Positions 34,763 to 44,303 of a stretch of DNA of 64,000 nucleotides are shown in pieces. Under the pieces are notes generated by a model that saw only the letters and a list, made by a program, of their open reading frames with translations, was not told the DNA's origin and made no database searches. Every line of letters begins with the position of its first letter. The stretch's first letter is position 1. A program made the position numbers and the translations under genes. Source of the stretch: Paenibacillus anaericanus (GTDB lineage Bacteria > Bacillota > Bacilli > Paenibacillales > Paenibacillaceae); NCBI RefSeq assembly GCF_003994475.1, contig NZ_RZNY01000002.1, positions 48,535-112,534 of the forward strand. Direction: 5' to 3'.

Positions 34763-36919
34763 CTAACGAATGGGATGATCTCCAAATACGGATTGCTCCA
34801 AGATTTCTGCAATATCCTTCGCCTTAACCATTTCCTCAACTTCCTTCATCTTGGTGCCGTCCTCCATCATCGTTAGACAATATGGGCATGCGCTGCTAAT
34901 GACTGTTGGATTCACTTCTAGCGCCTGCTCCGTACGGGCCACATTTACTCGCTTACCCGCTGTTTCCTCCATCCACATCATCCCGCCACCAGCACCACAA
35001 CACATCCCATTCTCGCGAGACCGCTTCATTTCCGCTACTTCTACGCCAGGTATGGCTTTCAGGATATTACGTGGCTCGTCATATACATTGTTGTAGCGCC
35101 CAAGATAGCAAGAGTCGTGATACGTAATTCTCTCCTTCACTTCATGACGGGGATGCAACTTCCCAGCTTGAATTAGTTGATCCAGTAACTGTGTGTGATG
35201 GTAGACTTCCACCTCCTCAAGTCCGAATTGGGGATACTCATTCTTCAATGTGTTGAACGTATGTGGGCACGCGGTAACGATCTTACGAACCCCGTATCCT
35301 TGGAAAATCTCAATGTTGTCAGCACACAGCTGTTGAAATAACATTTCATTGCCCATCCGGCGAGGGGTGTCACCTGAGTTCTTCTCCTCATTTCCCAGAA
35401 TGGCAAAAGAAATGCCAGATTCATTCAATAACCGGGCAAAGGCCCTCGAAATCGAGCGACTCCGAAGATCGTAGGAGCCCATCGAGCCTACAAAAAACAA
35501 GTATTCAAAGTCAGGGTTTTCCTTCACTGTTGGAACCTTAATGCCCCCAATATCTCCAGTCCATGTGGCTCGGTCATTCCGGTTCAGGCCCCAGGGATTG
35601 CCCTGCCGCTCAATATTCTGCATGGCACGTTGTCCCTCATGAGGAACACTTCCCTGCATCAAGACTAAATGTCTGCGCAGATCTATAATCTTATCCACAT
35701 GTTCATTACTTACCGGACATTGATCTTCACAATTACGACAGGTCGTACAGGACCAAATTTCCGCTTCGGTCATGACATCTCCGATGAGTTCTAATTGTTC
35801 AGGTTTCTTATCTCCTTTGACCCAAGTTGTTTTATGCCAGTCAAGTGTTGGCACGATATTCGTGATCCCTTTTTTATCATTCTCGTGCCACGAGGTATGC
35901 TCTTCCTCCTTTGTAACTAGTGAATGAGCCCCATTCGTTGCAAATAAATAACTAGGTACCCAAGTTGATTTTCCGGTTACTGCCGTTCCTTTCTCCACCA
36001 TATGATCCCTGAGTTTCGTAATGAGGTGCATGGGTGATAACACCTTGCCCGTATTGCTTGCAGGACACACATCGGTGCACCTTCCACATTCCACGCAAGC
36101 ATAGAAATCGAGCATTTGTTTCTGAGAGAAGTCCTCGATCTTACCAACACCAAAATTCTCTGCTTCTTCATCTTCTAAATTCAACTTTGTGAGCCGGCCT
36201 ACAGGTTCACTACGACGGAACCAAATGTTAAGGGGGGCGGTCATAATATGAAAATGTTTCGACTGCGGCACATACACCAGAAATGATAAGAGGATCAGGA
36301 GGTGCATCCACCAAAATCCAATAAACCAGCCATATGCCGTACTACTTGAGATTCCAGTAAAGGCGACAGCAATGATGGAGGAGATCGGAGCGTAACCACT
36401 AAACTTCAGATCCAGCCACAAACGTTCGAAACTTAGACTGAGTACGACAGACAACATCAAGAAGAAAATGAAAAAGACAACGATACTAGGCTTCCAGCCC
36501 CTTTTTAAGCGAGTCAGCTTTTCTCCATAACGACGATAAGTTGCGTAGCCCATAGCGATCAAGATCAGAACCACGGTCACTTCCTGCATTAGGCTGAACA
36601 CTTCATAACCTGGAATCGGCAAGTGTTTCCCTGCTGTTATACCTTTTACAATCAAATCCAAGGCTCCGAACTGTAAAATAATGAATCCGTAAAAAATAAG
36701 GATGTGCATCAATCCACTTTTAGGATCCTTCATCAACTTCTTCTGACCAAATACCTGTGACAGGAACTCTGCCCATCTTCCTTTACCCCGCTGCTTGAAG
36801 TCCGCAGGTACTCCGAGTTTTAAGTACAGATAGCGATGATAAATGGCTTTATAAAATAAATAGAACCCATATCCTGTTACCGCCAGGAACAACATGAAAT
36901 TCGTAATCTGCCACCCCAT
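34763..36919 (-). CDS. fadF: Membrane Fe-S oxidoreductase FadF (ETF to quinone electron transfer)
   Basis: A 718-residue protein. The N-terminal part has about six membrane helices of the nitrate reductase gamma/HdrE kind. Two 4Fe-4S motifs follow, CVECGRCTDVCP and CTTCRNCEDQCP, then two cysteine-rich CCG-type domains (HDSCYLGRYNN, GMCCGAGGGMMW) as in heterodisulfide reductase HdrD. In Bacillus FadF belongs to the FadR regulon; the accepted view is that it takes electrons from EtfAB to the quinone pool. ATG 36919 follows GGGGGAG. It is the first gene of the fad operon, transcribed away from fadR-etfBA. Confidence 0.92.
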   Translation of the reverse strand: MGWQITNFMLFLAVTGYGFYLFYKAIYHRYLYLKLGVPADFKQRGKGRWAEFLSQVFGQKKLMKDPKSGLMHILIFYGFIILQFGALDLIVKGITAGKHLPIPGYEVFSLMQEVTVVLILIAMGYATYRRYGEKLTRLKRGWKPSIVVFFIFFLMLSVVLSLSFERLWLDLKFSGYAPISSIIAVAFTGISSSTAYGWFIGFWWMHLLILLSFLVYVPQSKHFHIMTAPLNIWFRRSEPVGRLTKLNLEDEEAENFGVGKIEDFSQKQMLDFYACVECGRCTDVCPASNTGKVLSPMHLITKLRDHMVEKGTAVTGKSTWVPSYLFATNGAHSLVTKEEEHTSWHENDKKGITNIVPTLDWHKTTWVKGDKKPEQLELIGDVMTEAEIWSCTTCRNCEDQCPVSNEHVDKIIDLRRHLVLMQGSVPHEGQRAMQNIERQGNPWGLNRNDRATWTGDIGGIKVPTVKENPDFEYLFFVGSMGSYDLRSRSISRAFARLLNESGISFAILGNEEKNSGDTPRRMGNEMLFQQLCADNIEIFQGYGVRKIVTACPHTFNTLKNEYPQFGLEEVEVYHHTQLLDQLIQAGKLHPRHEVKERITYHDSCYLGRYNNVYDEPRNILKAIPGVEVAEMKRSRENGMCCGAGGGMMWMEETAGKRVNVARTEQALEVNPTVISSACPYCLTMMEDGTKMKEVEEMVKAKDIAEILEQSVFGDHPIR

Positions 36920-36971
36920 CTCTCCCCCGTCCTTTCTATTTTTGTGAAAAAAGTGTCACCAACCTGTGTTT

Positions 36972-36987
36972 AAGAAAGCGTTCACAT
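36972..36987. promoter_or_regulatory. Possible cre site (CcpA) upstream of fadF
   Basis: AAGAAAGCGTTCACAT fits the catabolite-responsive element WTGNAARCGNWWNCAW with two mismatches. It lies 53 bp before fadF, past the likely -10, where binding could block elongation. Confidence 0.35.
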
Positions 36988-37104
36988 AATATACATGTAC
37001 AAAGATCATAAAGAGAATTTTGACACTTTCACTTTTGCCTTTAGTTCAATCTATATAGAGAACAGATAAATTTCATGCACTATTTTCCAGAAGATCGGAA
37101 TAAA

Positions 37105-37126
37105 AATGAATGAAACCTCATTCATT
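37105..37126. promoter_or_regulatory. FadR operator between fadF and fadR
   Basis: AATGAATGA-AACC-TCATTCATT is a perfect 9+9 bp palindrome, matching the Bacillus FadR box TGAATGA-N4-TCATTCA. It lies 30 bp upstream of fadR and between the divergent operons, so FadR would repress itself and the fad genes until long-chain acyl-CoA releases it. Confidence 0.85.
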
Positions 37127-37156
37127 AAATCCAAATACTAATACTGAGGTGTCTCC

Positions 37157-37738
37157 ATGACGGGTAAAAAACAAGAAAAATTCGAACTAATTTTAGAAGC
37201 CGCCCTAAAAGTCATTGCCGAAAACGGCTTTCATGGTTCGCAAATTTCCAAAATAGCAAAGGAGGCTGGGATTGCCGATGGGACCGTTTATCTTTATTTT
37301 AAGAACAAAGAAGATATTCTCATCTCCCTTTTCCAACAACGATTGGGTGAATTGGTCAGCACATTCAACGATAGCATTCGCGAAACAAACTCCGCGGAAG
37401 AGGCACTACGTAAAATTTGCGAAATCCATTTCACCGAATTGGAGCAAAACGTAAATCTCGCCTTTGTCACTCAGATCGAACTTCGCCAAAGCTCGTTTGA
37501 ACTCCGTAAAGCAATTGGTCTCTCCGTGAAACCATACATCCAACTGATCGAGCATATTCTAGAACAGGGGGTTCAAGAGAAGTCCTTTCGTCCTGATCTT
37601 GATATAAAGTTAACCCGTTTACTCTTGTTTGGTGGTATGGATGAAGTTGTTACCTCGTGGCTTATATCTGGTAGGAAATATTCGTTATCTGCCCAAGTGG
37701 ACAAAACCATTGAATTTTTCTTGAAGGGTTTGAAGTAA
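37157..37738 (+). CDS. fadR: TetR-family fatty acid degradation regulator FadR
   Basis: A 193-residue TetR-type repressor. The N-terminal helix-turn-helix reads KVIAENGFHGSQISKIAKEAG and GTVYLYFKNKEDIL (about 17-57); the C-terminal domain would bind long-chain acyl-CoA, as Bacillus FadR (YsiA) does. ATG 37157 follows GAGGTG. It is followed by etfB and etfA on the same strand, and its own leader contains the operator palindrome at 37105-37126. Confidence 0.93.
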   Translation: MTGKKQEKFELILEAALKVIAENGFHGSQISKIAKEAGIADGTVYLYFKNKEDILISLFQQRLGELVSTFNDSIRETNSAEEALRKICEIHFTELEQNVNLAFVTQIELRQSSFELRKAIGLSVKPYIQLIEHILEQGVQEKSFRPDLDIKLTRLLLFGGMDEVVTSWLISGRKYSLSAQVDKTIEFFLKGLK

Positions 37739-37759
37739 TCTTTAGAGAGGAGCTTGCAG

Positions 37760-38533
37760 ATGAATATCTATGTCATTCTCAAACAAACGTTTGATACGGA
37801 GGAGAAGGTAGCAATTCTAGAAGGGGACATTTCCGAGGACGGAGTTAAATTTATCATCAACCCCTATGACGAATATGCCGTTGAGGAAGCATTACGATTA
37901 AAGGAACAACATGGAGGCAAAGTCATCGTTATTTCAGTTGGGCCTAACCGTACAGCAGAGGCGTTAAAAACCGCGCTGGCAATGGGTGTTGATGAAGCCG
38001 TGCTGATATCCGACAATCAAATTTCCGTTGACGAGTTCAGCATTTCCAAAATATTGGCTGCCTATCTAGATAAGCAATCCTACGATCTTATTCTCGGTGG
38101 CAATTTCTCTATCGATAATGGGGGTGGCCAAGTGGCCATTCGCCTCTCCCAATTGCTTAATGTTCCCCATGTAGCTTCGATTACGAAAATCGACGTTACC
38201 GAAGATGATCATGCCGTTGTTCAACGTGACTCCGAGGGCGATATCGAAACATTGATTGTGACCCTCCCTGCACTATTCACAGCTCAACAAGGCTTGAATG
38301 AACCCCGTTATCCCACTTTACCCGGTATTATGAAAGCAAAGAAGAAACCTTTTCATCAACTCACTCTAGACGATCTTGGTCTTTCAATGACTGAAATCCG
38401 CGCCAAAACTGAACGTCACTCCCTCTTCCTTCCACCCAAACGTAAAGCAGGCCAAATTTTACAAGGTGAGCTAACTGAACAGGCTTCCAAGCTCGTTCAT
38501 CTTCTTCAAGATGCTGATGGAATGATTATTTAA
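37760..38533 (+). CDS. etfB: Electron transfer flavoprotein beta subunit
   Basis: A 257-residue EtfB. It starts MNIYVILKQT; the internal region DEYAVEEALRLKE and the AMP-binding stretch LILGGNFSIDNGGGQV, together with LPALFTAQQGLNEPRYPTLP, match the family. With EtfA it takes electrons from FadE. ATG 37760 has AGAGGAG 7 nt upstream, better than the codon at 37754. It lies 21 bp after fadR, in one operon fadR-etfB-etfA. Confidence 0.95.
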   Translation: MNIYVILKQTFDTEEKVAILEGDISEDGVKFIINPYDEYAVEEALRLKEQHGGKVIVISVGPNRTAEALKTALAMGVDEAVLISDNQISVDEFSISKILAAYLDKQSYDLILGGNFSIDNGGGQVAIRLSQLLNVPHVASITKIDVTEDDHAVVQRDSEGDIETLIVTLPALFTAQQGLNEPRYPTLPGIMKAKKKPFHQLTLDDLGLSMTEIRAKTERHSLFLPPKRKAGQILQGELTEQASKLVHLLQDADGMII

Positions 38534-38554
38534 TAAAGCAAAGGGGATGTGCTT

Positions 38555-39550
38555 ATGAGCAAATCATATGTTATCATCGCAGAGGTGCGTGATGGTAAGC
38601 TACGTCAAGTCACCTTGGAAGCGCTTGAATCTGTTCGTATAGCTAAAGAGGATGACGACCTCATCTCGGTTATCGTATTGGGACATCAGATATCACCTAT
38701 TGTGGAACAGTTATCCCAGTACGTTAGCGGTCAAATTCATGTCATCGACCACGTCGATTTAGAGACATATAACTCGGAAATTTACTTCACTGTGATTAAA
38801 GGATTACTAGACAACTTAAACCCACATGCCGTGTTCTTAGGGCATTCAGCTTCAGGACGTGACCTGGCTCCGATGATCGCAGCGTATTTAAATGCGGGTC
38901 AAATCTCAGATGTGATTGCTATAGAAAAAGCCAATGCTGAGGTTATATATACTCGACCTCTTTATGCGGGCAAAGCTTTTGAACAAAAGAAATTCACGGA
39001 CGGTCCCCAAGTCGTTACGATACGTCCAAATAACATAACTGCTGCTAATGCTGATACGGCTAGCTCACAAGCAGAAATTATCACAATCTACTATTCCCCT
39101 CCTCCCTCGCTTCGTTCTATTGTGAAAGATGTCATTCGCAAAACCTCAGGTAAAGTGGATCTGACTGAAGCCAAAATAGTCGTGTCCGGTGGAAGAGGTG
39201 TGAAGAACAGCGATGGGTTCAAACCGCTCCAAGAGCTTGCTGAAGTATTAAATGGAGCTGTGGGAGCATCCCGCGCAGCATGTGATGCAGGATATTGCGA
39301 TTACGCCCTGCAGATTGGTCAGACGGGTAAAGTGGTTACACCCGAAATATATATCGCTTGCGGAATCAGCGGGGCCATTCAGCATGTAGCCGGAATGAGC
39401 CAATCCCGCATCATCATTGCCATCAATAAAGACCCTGAAGCACCTATTTTCAAAATAGCCGATTACGGAATCGTCGGGGATTTGTTCATCGTCGTCCCAC
39501 TCTTGACGGAAGAGTTCAAGAAAGCTTTGGCATATACAAATAACCCGTAG
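38555..39550 (+). CDS. etfA: Electron transfer flavoprotein alpha subunit
   Basis: A 331-residue EtfA. The N-terminal domain ([17 protein letters not shown]) is followed by the C-terminal FAD domain with [19 protein letters not shown], the flavin-binding [20 protein letters not shown] (split at about 255-275) and [22 protein letters not shown]. With EtfB it shuttles electrons from acyl-CoA dehydrogenase to FadF. ATG 38555 follows AAAGGGG; it is 21 bp after etfB. Its stop codon lies in the following terminator. Confidence 0.95.
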   Translation: MSKSYVIIAEVRDGKLRQVTLEALESVRIAKEDDDLISVIVLGHQISPIVEQLSQYVSGQIHVIDHVDLETYNSEIYFTVIKGLLDNLNPHAVFLGHSASGRDLAPMIAAYLNAGQISDVIAIEKANAEVIYTRPLYAGKAFEQKKFTDGPQVVTIRPNNITAANADTASSQAEIITIYYSPPPSLRSIVKDVIRKTSGKVDLTEAKIVVSGGRGVKNSDGFKPLQELAEVLNGAVGASRAACDAGYCDYALQIGQTGKVVTPEIYIACGISGAIQHVAGMSQSRIIIAINKDPEAPIFKIADYGIVGDLFIVVPLLTEEFKKALAYTNNP

Positions 39551-39580
39551 CTCACATTGTGAGTGGCTACGGGTTATTTT
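39541..39580 (+). terminator. Terminator of fadR-etfB-etfA
   Basis: Perfect arms TAACCCGTAGC (39541-39551) and GCTACGGGTTA (39566-39576) followed by TTTTTG. Confidence 0.85.
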
Positions 39581-39650
39581 TGTTGAGCGTTTTTGGCTCA
39601 AGCTAGGAATCAGTAGTATTTAATAGTAGAAGTATGTGCTGATCGTAGCG

Positions 39651-39775
39651 GAGAGGACGGAATTATCCTGAAGAAGCAAAGCGTTCGCCTTTGCCTCCAA
39701 ATTTTCACCGCTATAGCGATATATTCAAACAAATTTGGAGGCAACAGCGATCGTAAGGATAATCCGTCCGCGGAG
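39651..39775 (-). repeat. Structured intergenic repeat, copy 2
   Basis: It lies in the gene-free stretch 39551-39915. Outer arms GGACGGAATTATCCT (39655-39669) and AGGATAATCCGTCC (39756-39769) enclose perfect inner arms GCCTCCAAATTT (39693-39704) and AAATTTGGAGGC (39731-39742). Read on the minus strand it carries ACGATCGCTGTTG before the inner stem and AAAGGCGAACGCTTTGCTTC after it, as in copies 1 and 3. The rest of the spacer shows nothing else. Confidence 0.75.
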
Positions 39776-39915
39776 CGGTCATTGATCTACGTTATACTTT
39801 TGTTCATAAGCTGATTTTGCCATTGAGCCTTTTGTAATTGTATTTTCTAGCAAGCCACTATAGTATGAATAGATAGCTTTACATACCTAACACGAACATT
39901 AAGGAGTACTTACCC

Positions 39916-40566
39916 ATGGATTTTGTTGCAATAGACTTTGAAACAGCGAACGCGAATCGATCAAGTGCTTGTTCCCTTGGCCTTGTCGAAGTCCAACAAG
40001 GAGTTATCACCTCGGAACAAGTCTGGTTAATCGATCCACAGCAGCCATTTGACTATAGAAATACCCAGATCCACGGGATCACTCCCGCAATGGTTAACGG
40101 AATGCCTACTTTTTATGAGCTCTGGCCTACAATTGAACCTCTCCTACAAGGAAAACAGGTTATAGCACACAACGCTTCATTTGATATGAGCGTATTACGC
40201 TACTGTCTAGATCAATCGGGTATAGATTATCCTACCTTCCAATATTACTGCACCTATTTGCTAAGTAAAAAAATGCTACAAGATATATCTTCCTATAAAT
40301 TAAATGTGATTTCTGCTTATTATGGCATTGCGCTTAACCATCATGAAGCATTAGATGATGCTCGTGCATGTGCGAAGATTCTTCTGAAGTTACTAGAACG
40401 GGAAAATCACGCTGATCCAGTACAACTCTCCAAAGCACATGGTTGTAAGATAGGAACGATGTTTGTTGGAGGTTATACCCCCTTCTCGGCTCCTGCGAAG
40501 AAACGGCCGAAGACATCATCTTCAAGAAGTCACTTAGCATTTCCTAACAGCCGAGTAACTTTCTGA
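39916..40566 (+). CDS. DnaQ-like 3'-5' exonuclease (DEDDh)
   Basis: A 216-residue exonuclease domain protein. ExoI is DFET (Asp7, Glu9), ExoII is HNASFD, and ExoIII has the HHEALDDARACA motif, so it is a DEDDh nuclease like PolC/DnaQ proofreading domains. The basic, Ser-rich tail (AKKRPKTSSSRS) may contact nucleic acid. ATG 39916 follows AAGGAG by 9 nt. It is monocistronic. The role (repair, RNA or oligonucleotide degradation) cannot be fixed from sequence. Confidence 0.87.
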   Translation: MDFVAIDFETANANRSSACSLGLVEVQQGVITSEQVWLIDPQQPFDYRNTQIHGITPAMVNGMPTFYELWPTIEPLLQGKQVIAHNASFDMSVLRYCLDQSGIDYPTFQYYCTYLLSKKMLQDISSYKLNVISAYYGIALNHHEALDDARACAKILLKLLERENHADPVQLSKAHGCKIGTMFVGGYTPFSAPAKKRPKTSSSRSHLAFPNSRVTF

Positions 40567-40604
40567 GTTAGGTACGCGTTTCAGCATCACAACCTAAAAC
40601 ACTA

Positions 40605-40640
40605 AATAGCCCCCATGCTTCTGCATGGAGGTTATTTTTT
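40605..40640. terminator. Terminator between exonuclease and glgA
   Basis: Arms AATAGCCCCCATGC and GCATGGAGGTTATT, followed by a long T run on plus; it may also stop glgA from the other side. Confidence 0.83.
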
Positions 40641-40686
40641 TTCGTGCCCTCAGAGCCAATTTATTTAGGTTTGATTTTGAAAATGA

Positions 40687-42117
40687 TTACTGACTTACCC
40701 GCCGGTAGATATCTATATATTTTTCAGCCGAAACATCCCAGCTATAATCCCCCGCAAGTGCGTTGCTTACTATCTTCTTCCAATGTTCTTCATCCCTGTA
40801 GAACGACACTCCCCGCCTCAGGGTATGCAGCATATCGTGTGCATTAAAGCTGTGAAAAGTGAATCCATTACCTTCACCCGTAAACTCATTGTACGAATGA
40901 ACCGTGTCATTCAGACCTCCGGTCTCACGCACTATGGGGATACTTCCATAGCGAAGAGCCAATAATTGACTGATCCCACACGGTTCAAATTGAGATGGCA
41001 TGAGAAACAGATCGCTTCCCGCATAAATGCGGCGAGATAATCCATCGTTGAATTTAATCTGGGCTGACAGTTTCTCAGGATGACGATATTCCGCTTCCCG
41101 GAACCAATCCTCGTAAGCCCGATCACCTGTACCCAGAATGACAAACTGAACATCATCGAAGTGTAACCATTCGTCGATCACCCGCGTCACCAAATCGAGC
41201 CCTTTTGGTTCTACCATTCGCGTCACCATAGCAATAAGTGGAATGTCAGCTGATTGTTCCAGTCCCAATTCTTGTTGTAGCTGAATTTTATTCTCACGTT
41301 TCTTAGCCAGACTACTCCGATATCGAACCGCAAGCTGCTGATCACTCACCGGATTATATAATTTCGTATCAATCCCATTCACAATCCCCGAGAAACGGTC
41401 TCCCAGTGACCTTAGGAGTCCGTCAAGACCATACCCATAATGAGTCGTCTTAATCTCCTCAGCATAGGTAGGACTAACCGTCGTCACATGGTCTGCAAAT
41501 ACCAGACCCGCCTTCATAAAGCTGACATTCCCATTATATTCAACACCATCTACGGTGAAATAATGATGAGGTAAACTTAACAAATCTCCCAATATGCCAT
41601 AGGGGAATATACCCTGATACAGCAGGTTGTGTATGGTAAACACCGTTCGGATATTTTGGTAGAATTCGTTTCCTTGATAATGTTCCCGGAGGAGTAAAGG
41701 AATCATCGCTGTATGCCAATCATGACAGTGGAGCACGTCAGGGGCGAAATCAATTAGCGGTAACACTTCTAGTACAGCCCGATCTAGAAAGGCAAACCGT
41801 TCCCCATCATCCCAATGTCCATATACTCCATCTCTTCCAAAATAGTATTCGTTATCGATAAAATAGACCGGGATATCTTCCCAAACTAAATATTGAACTC
41901 CACAATATTGATTCCGCCACCCAACAGGCACTATTACCTCTCCTAGATGTTGCAGAGCATCACGATACTGTGCTGGAATTTCTCGGTATTTAGGCAAAAT
42001 AACTCTCACATCATGCCCTGCACTACGTAATGCTTTCGGTAGCGCACCTATGACATCTGCCAACCCACCTGTTTTGATAAAAGGTGCCGCTTCAGCAGCA
42101 GCGAACAAAATTTTCAT
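40687..42117 (-). CDS. glgA: Glycogen synthase
   Basis: A 476-residue GT5 enzyme that extends alpha-1,4-glucan from ADP-glucose. The N-terminal KTGGLADV binds ADP-glucose (the Lys-Thr-Gly-Gly motif at about 16-19); HCHDWHTA, GIVNGIDTKLYNP, VTRMVEPKG and the C-terminal PSQFEPCGISQLLALRYGS (about 380-400) are all present. ATG 42117 follows AAGGAGG and overlaps the glgB stop by ATGA, so the genes are coupled. Products feed the branching enzyme encoded just upstream. Confidence 0.95.
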   Translation of the reverse strand: MKILFAAAEAAPFIKTGGLADVIGALPKALRSAGHDVRVILPKYREIPAQYRDALQHLGEVIVPVGWRNQYCGVQYLVWEDIPVYFIDNEYYFGRDGVYGHWDDGERFAFLDRAVLEVLPLIDFAPDVLHCHDWHTAMIPLLLREHYQGNEFYQNIRTVFTIHNLLYQGIFPYGILGDLLSLPHHYFTVDGVEYNGNVSFMKAGLVFADHVTTVSPTYAEEIKTTHYGYGLDGLLRSLGDRFSGIVNGIDTKLYNPVSDQQLAVRYRSSLAKKRENKIQLQQELGLEQSADIPLIAMVTRMVEPKGLDLVTRVIDEWLHFDDVQFVILGTGDRAYEDWFREAEYRHPEKLSAQIKFNDGLSRRIYAGSDLFLMPSQFEPCGISQLLALRYGSIPIVRETGGLNDTVHSYNEFTGEGNGFTFHSFNAHDMLHTLRRGVSFYRDEEHWKKIVSNALAGDYSWDVSAEKYIDIYRRVSQ

Positions 42118-44111
42118 TTCTTAACCCTCCTTAGAGAAGTCTTCCTTAAGACTCCTGAAGCTTGTACCTTATCTCTTTCTTCATCCAATATGACGCGTTT
42201 GTCATGGCTTCTGGCCGCCTTTTTCCAGATGGTCATACTCAGCGGTGGAAGAGTCATCACGACACTTTGTAACTGATCATGCCACTGAATTCTCTCACTA
42301 GATAGGCTTGTAAGCTGAATATGCCCTTCACCACCGTAGGCCTCATTGTCGCTATTGAAAATTTCATTGTAAATCCCGAACCTAGGTACGCCTACACGGT
42401 AATTTTCTCTGGCAACCGGGAGGAAATTAATCACTACTAAGACAGTATCCTTAGCCTTTCTGCCCTTGCGTAAATAACAGATCACACTTTGCGTGGAGTC
42501 ATGTGGGTTAATCCATTGATAACCATCCCAGCTATGATCCTGTTCCCAAAGTGCAGGTTCATTTAAATACAAACGATTTAGTGCAGCGGTGTAATGTGAC
42601 ATCTTCCGGTGGGCTTCATACTCGTGTAAGAACCAATCGAGCTGTGCTTGATCTCGCCATTCGATAAACTGGCCGAACTCTCCACCCATAAACAGCAACT
42701 TTTTACCAGGAGATGTTATCTGATATCCCAGTAATAACCGTAATCCGGCAAATTTATCACTATAACTGCCTGGCATTTTATTAACCAATGATTTCTTTCC
42801 GTGAACCACTTCATCATGGGACAACGGAAGTGTGAAATTCTCCGAAAAAGCATAGCAGATAGGGAAGGTTAGTAGCTGATGACTATTTGGACGTTCTTCA
42901 AATGGCTTCTCTATGTACTTCAGCGTGTCATTCATCCAGCCCATATTCCATTTGTAGTTAAATCCAAGTCCTCCATCCTTAACCGAATTCGTAACACCAG
43001 GCCACGCACTTGATTCCTCTGCCATCATCAATACATCGGGATAGTAACTAAACACAACTTCATTGAGCTCGCGAAGGAACGAAATGGCCTCGATGTTTTC
43101 AACTCCCCCTTGATGATTAAGACGATATTGACTCTCAGACTTCTCAAAGTCTAAGCGGATCATACTCGTCACCGCATCCACACGTAAGCCATCGAAGTGA
43201 TATAGATCCAACCAATACAATGCGCTTGATATTAGGAACGAGCGAACTTCGGGTTTACCGAAATCAAAACTAAGCGTTCCCCAGCCCGGTTTTTCGGCTA
43301 ATAGATGATCACCATATTCATACTGCGGACTTCCATCAAACATTCTTAGACCATGTGCATCTTTAGTGAAATGTCCAGGTACCCAATCAAGTAAGACTCC
43401 AATTCCTTCCTGATGACAGCGATCCACGAAATACATCAGGTCTTGTGGTGTCCCATAGCGACTGGTGGGGGCGAAATAACCTGTTGTTTGATATCCCCAA
43501 GACAAATCATAAGGGTGCTCCGTTATCGGCATAATTTCAATATGGGTATATCCCATCGTTTTTACATAAGGAATAAGTTCTTCTGCCATTTCACGATAAG
43601 TTAACATATCACCATTTTCTTTATGTTTCCATGTACCAAAGTGTATCTCATAAATGTTAATCGGCTGTTGAAATGGATCCTGCTTACTCTTTCTCCATAA
43701 GTCATCTCCCCATGTGTATCCACCCAACGATTTGATAATCGAGGCCGTATCCGGTCTGACTTCTGCATGGAACGCATAAGGGTCGGCTTTAAGCGAGATA
43801 TTCCCATCTGCTCCTGTTATCTCATACTTGTAAAAAATACCTTCTGTAAGCCCGGGAAAAAAACGAGTCCAAATTCCCGAATCGGGTATCTTATATAATA
43901 AATCGTTTTTCCCTTGCCATGCATTAAAGTCCGAGGCGATCCCGACTTGTTGTGCAGTTGGCGCCCAGACTGTAAATCTAACACCTTCTGTACCATCTTC
44001 CTCAACCAAGTGGGCTCCAAACGTGTGGTAGCTTCGGTATAACTTACCTTCATGAAATAAATAAATGTCTGTTCTAGAAACGGGACTTCCTTGAATGGAT
44101 TGCTCTGACAA
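42114..44111 (-). CDS. glgB: 1,4-alpha-glucan branching enzyme
   Basis: A 665-residue GH13 enzyme that makes the alpha-1,6 branches of glycogen. It has the N-terminal CBM48 domain (VRFTVWAPTAQQVGIASDFN), then the barrel with DWVPGHF, nucleophile Asp in DGLRVDAVTSM, Glu in MMAEESSAWPG and LPLSHDEVVHGKKSL. I choose TTG 44111: it follows GTAGGTGATC, nine of ten matches to the extended Shine-Dalgarno, 7 nt away. The product then begins MSEQSIQGSP. The ATG codons at 44192 and 44147 lack good ribosome sites, and a possible -10 TATACT lies just upstream of 44192. Confidence 0.93.
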   Translation of the reverse strand: MSEQSIQGSPVSRTDIYLFHEGKLYRSYHTFGAHLVEEDGTEGVRFTVWAPTAQQVGIASDFNAWQGKNDLLYKIPDSGIWTRFFPGLTEGIFYKYEITGADGNISLKADPYAFHAEVRPDTASIIKSLGGYTWGDDLWRKSKQDPFQQPINIYEIHFGTWKHKENGDMLTYREMAEELIPYVKTMGYTHIEIMPITEHPYDLSWGYQTTGYFAPTSRYGTPQDLMYFVDRCHQEGIGVLLDWVPGHFTKDAHGLRMFDGSPQYEYGDHLLAEKPGWGTLSFDFGKPEVRSFLISSALYWLDLYHFDGLRVDAVTSMIRLDFEKSESQYRLNHQGGVENIEAISFLRELNEVVFSYYPDVLMMAEESSAWPGVTNSVKDGGLGFNYKWNMGWMNDTLKYIEKPFEERPNSHQLLTFPICYAFSENFTLPLSHDEVVHGKKSLVNKMPGSYSDKFAGLRLLLGYQITSPGKKLLFMGGEFGQFIEWRDQAQLDWFLHEYEAHRKMSHYTAALNRLYLNEPALWEQDHSWDGYQWINPHDSTQSVICYLRKGRKAKDTVLVVINFLPVARENYRVGVPRFGIYNEIFNSDNEAYGGEGHIQLTSLSSERIQWHDQLQSVVMTLPPLSMTIWKKAARSHDKRVILDEERDKVQASGVLRKTSLRRVKK

Positions 44112-44303
44112 ATGATCACCTACTTTAGAATATAGTCCCACGTTCATATTTACCCAAAACTTCCCTTCATGAAAAAAGAAAATTACGTTCATGAAAAGTA
44201 TATGTAATATTTCTTAATCAATTTCCATATTTTTAGATTCAACGACTTTTTATTTTGTTTATGTATGTATAACATGAGCGAAACCACACGGGAGGAAAAA
44301 AAG

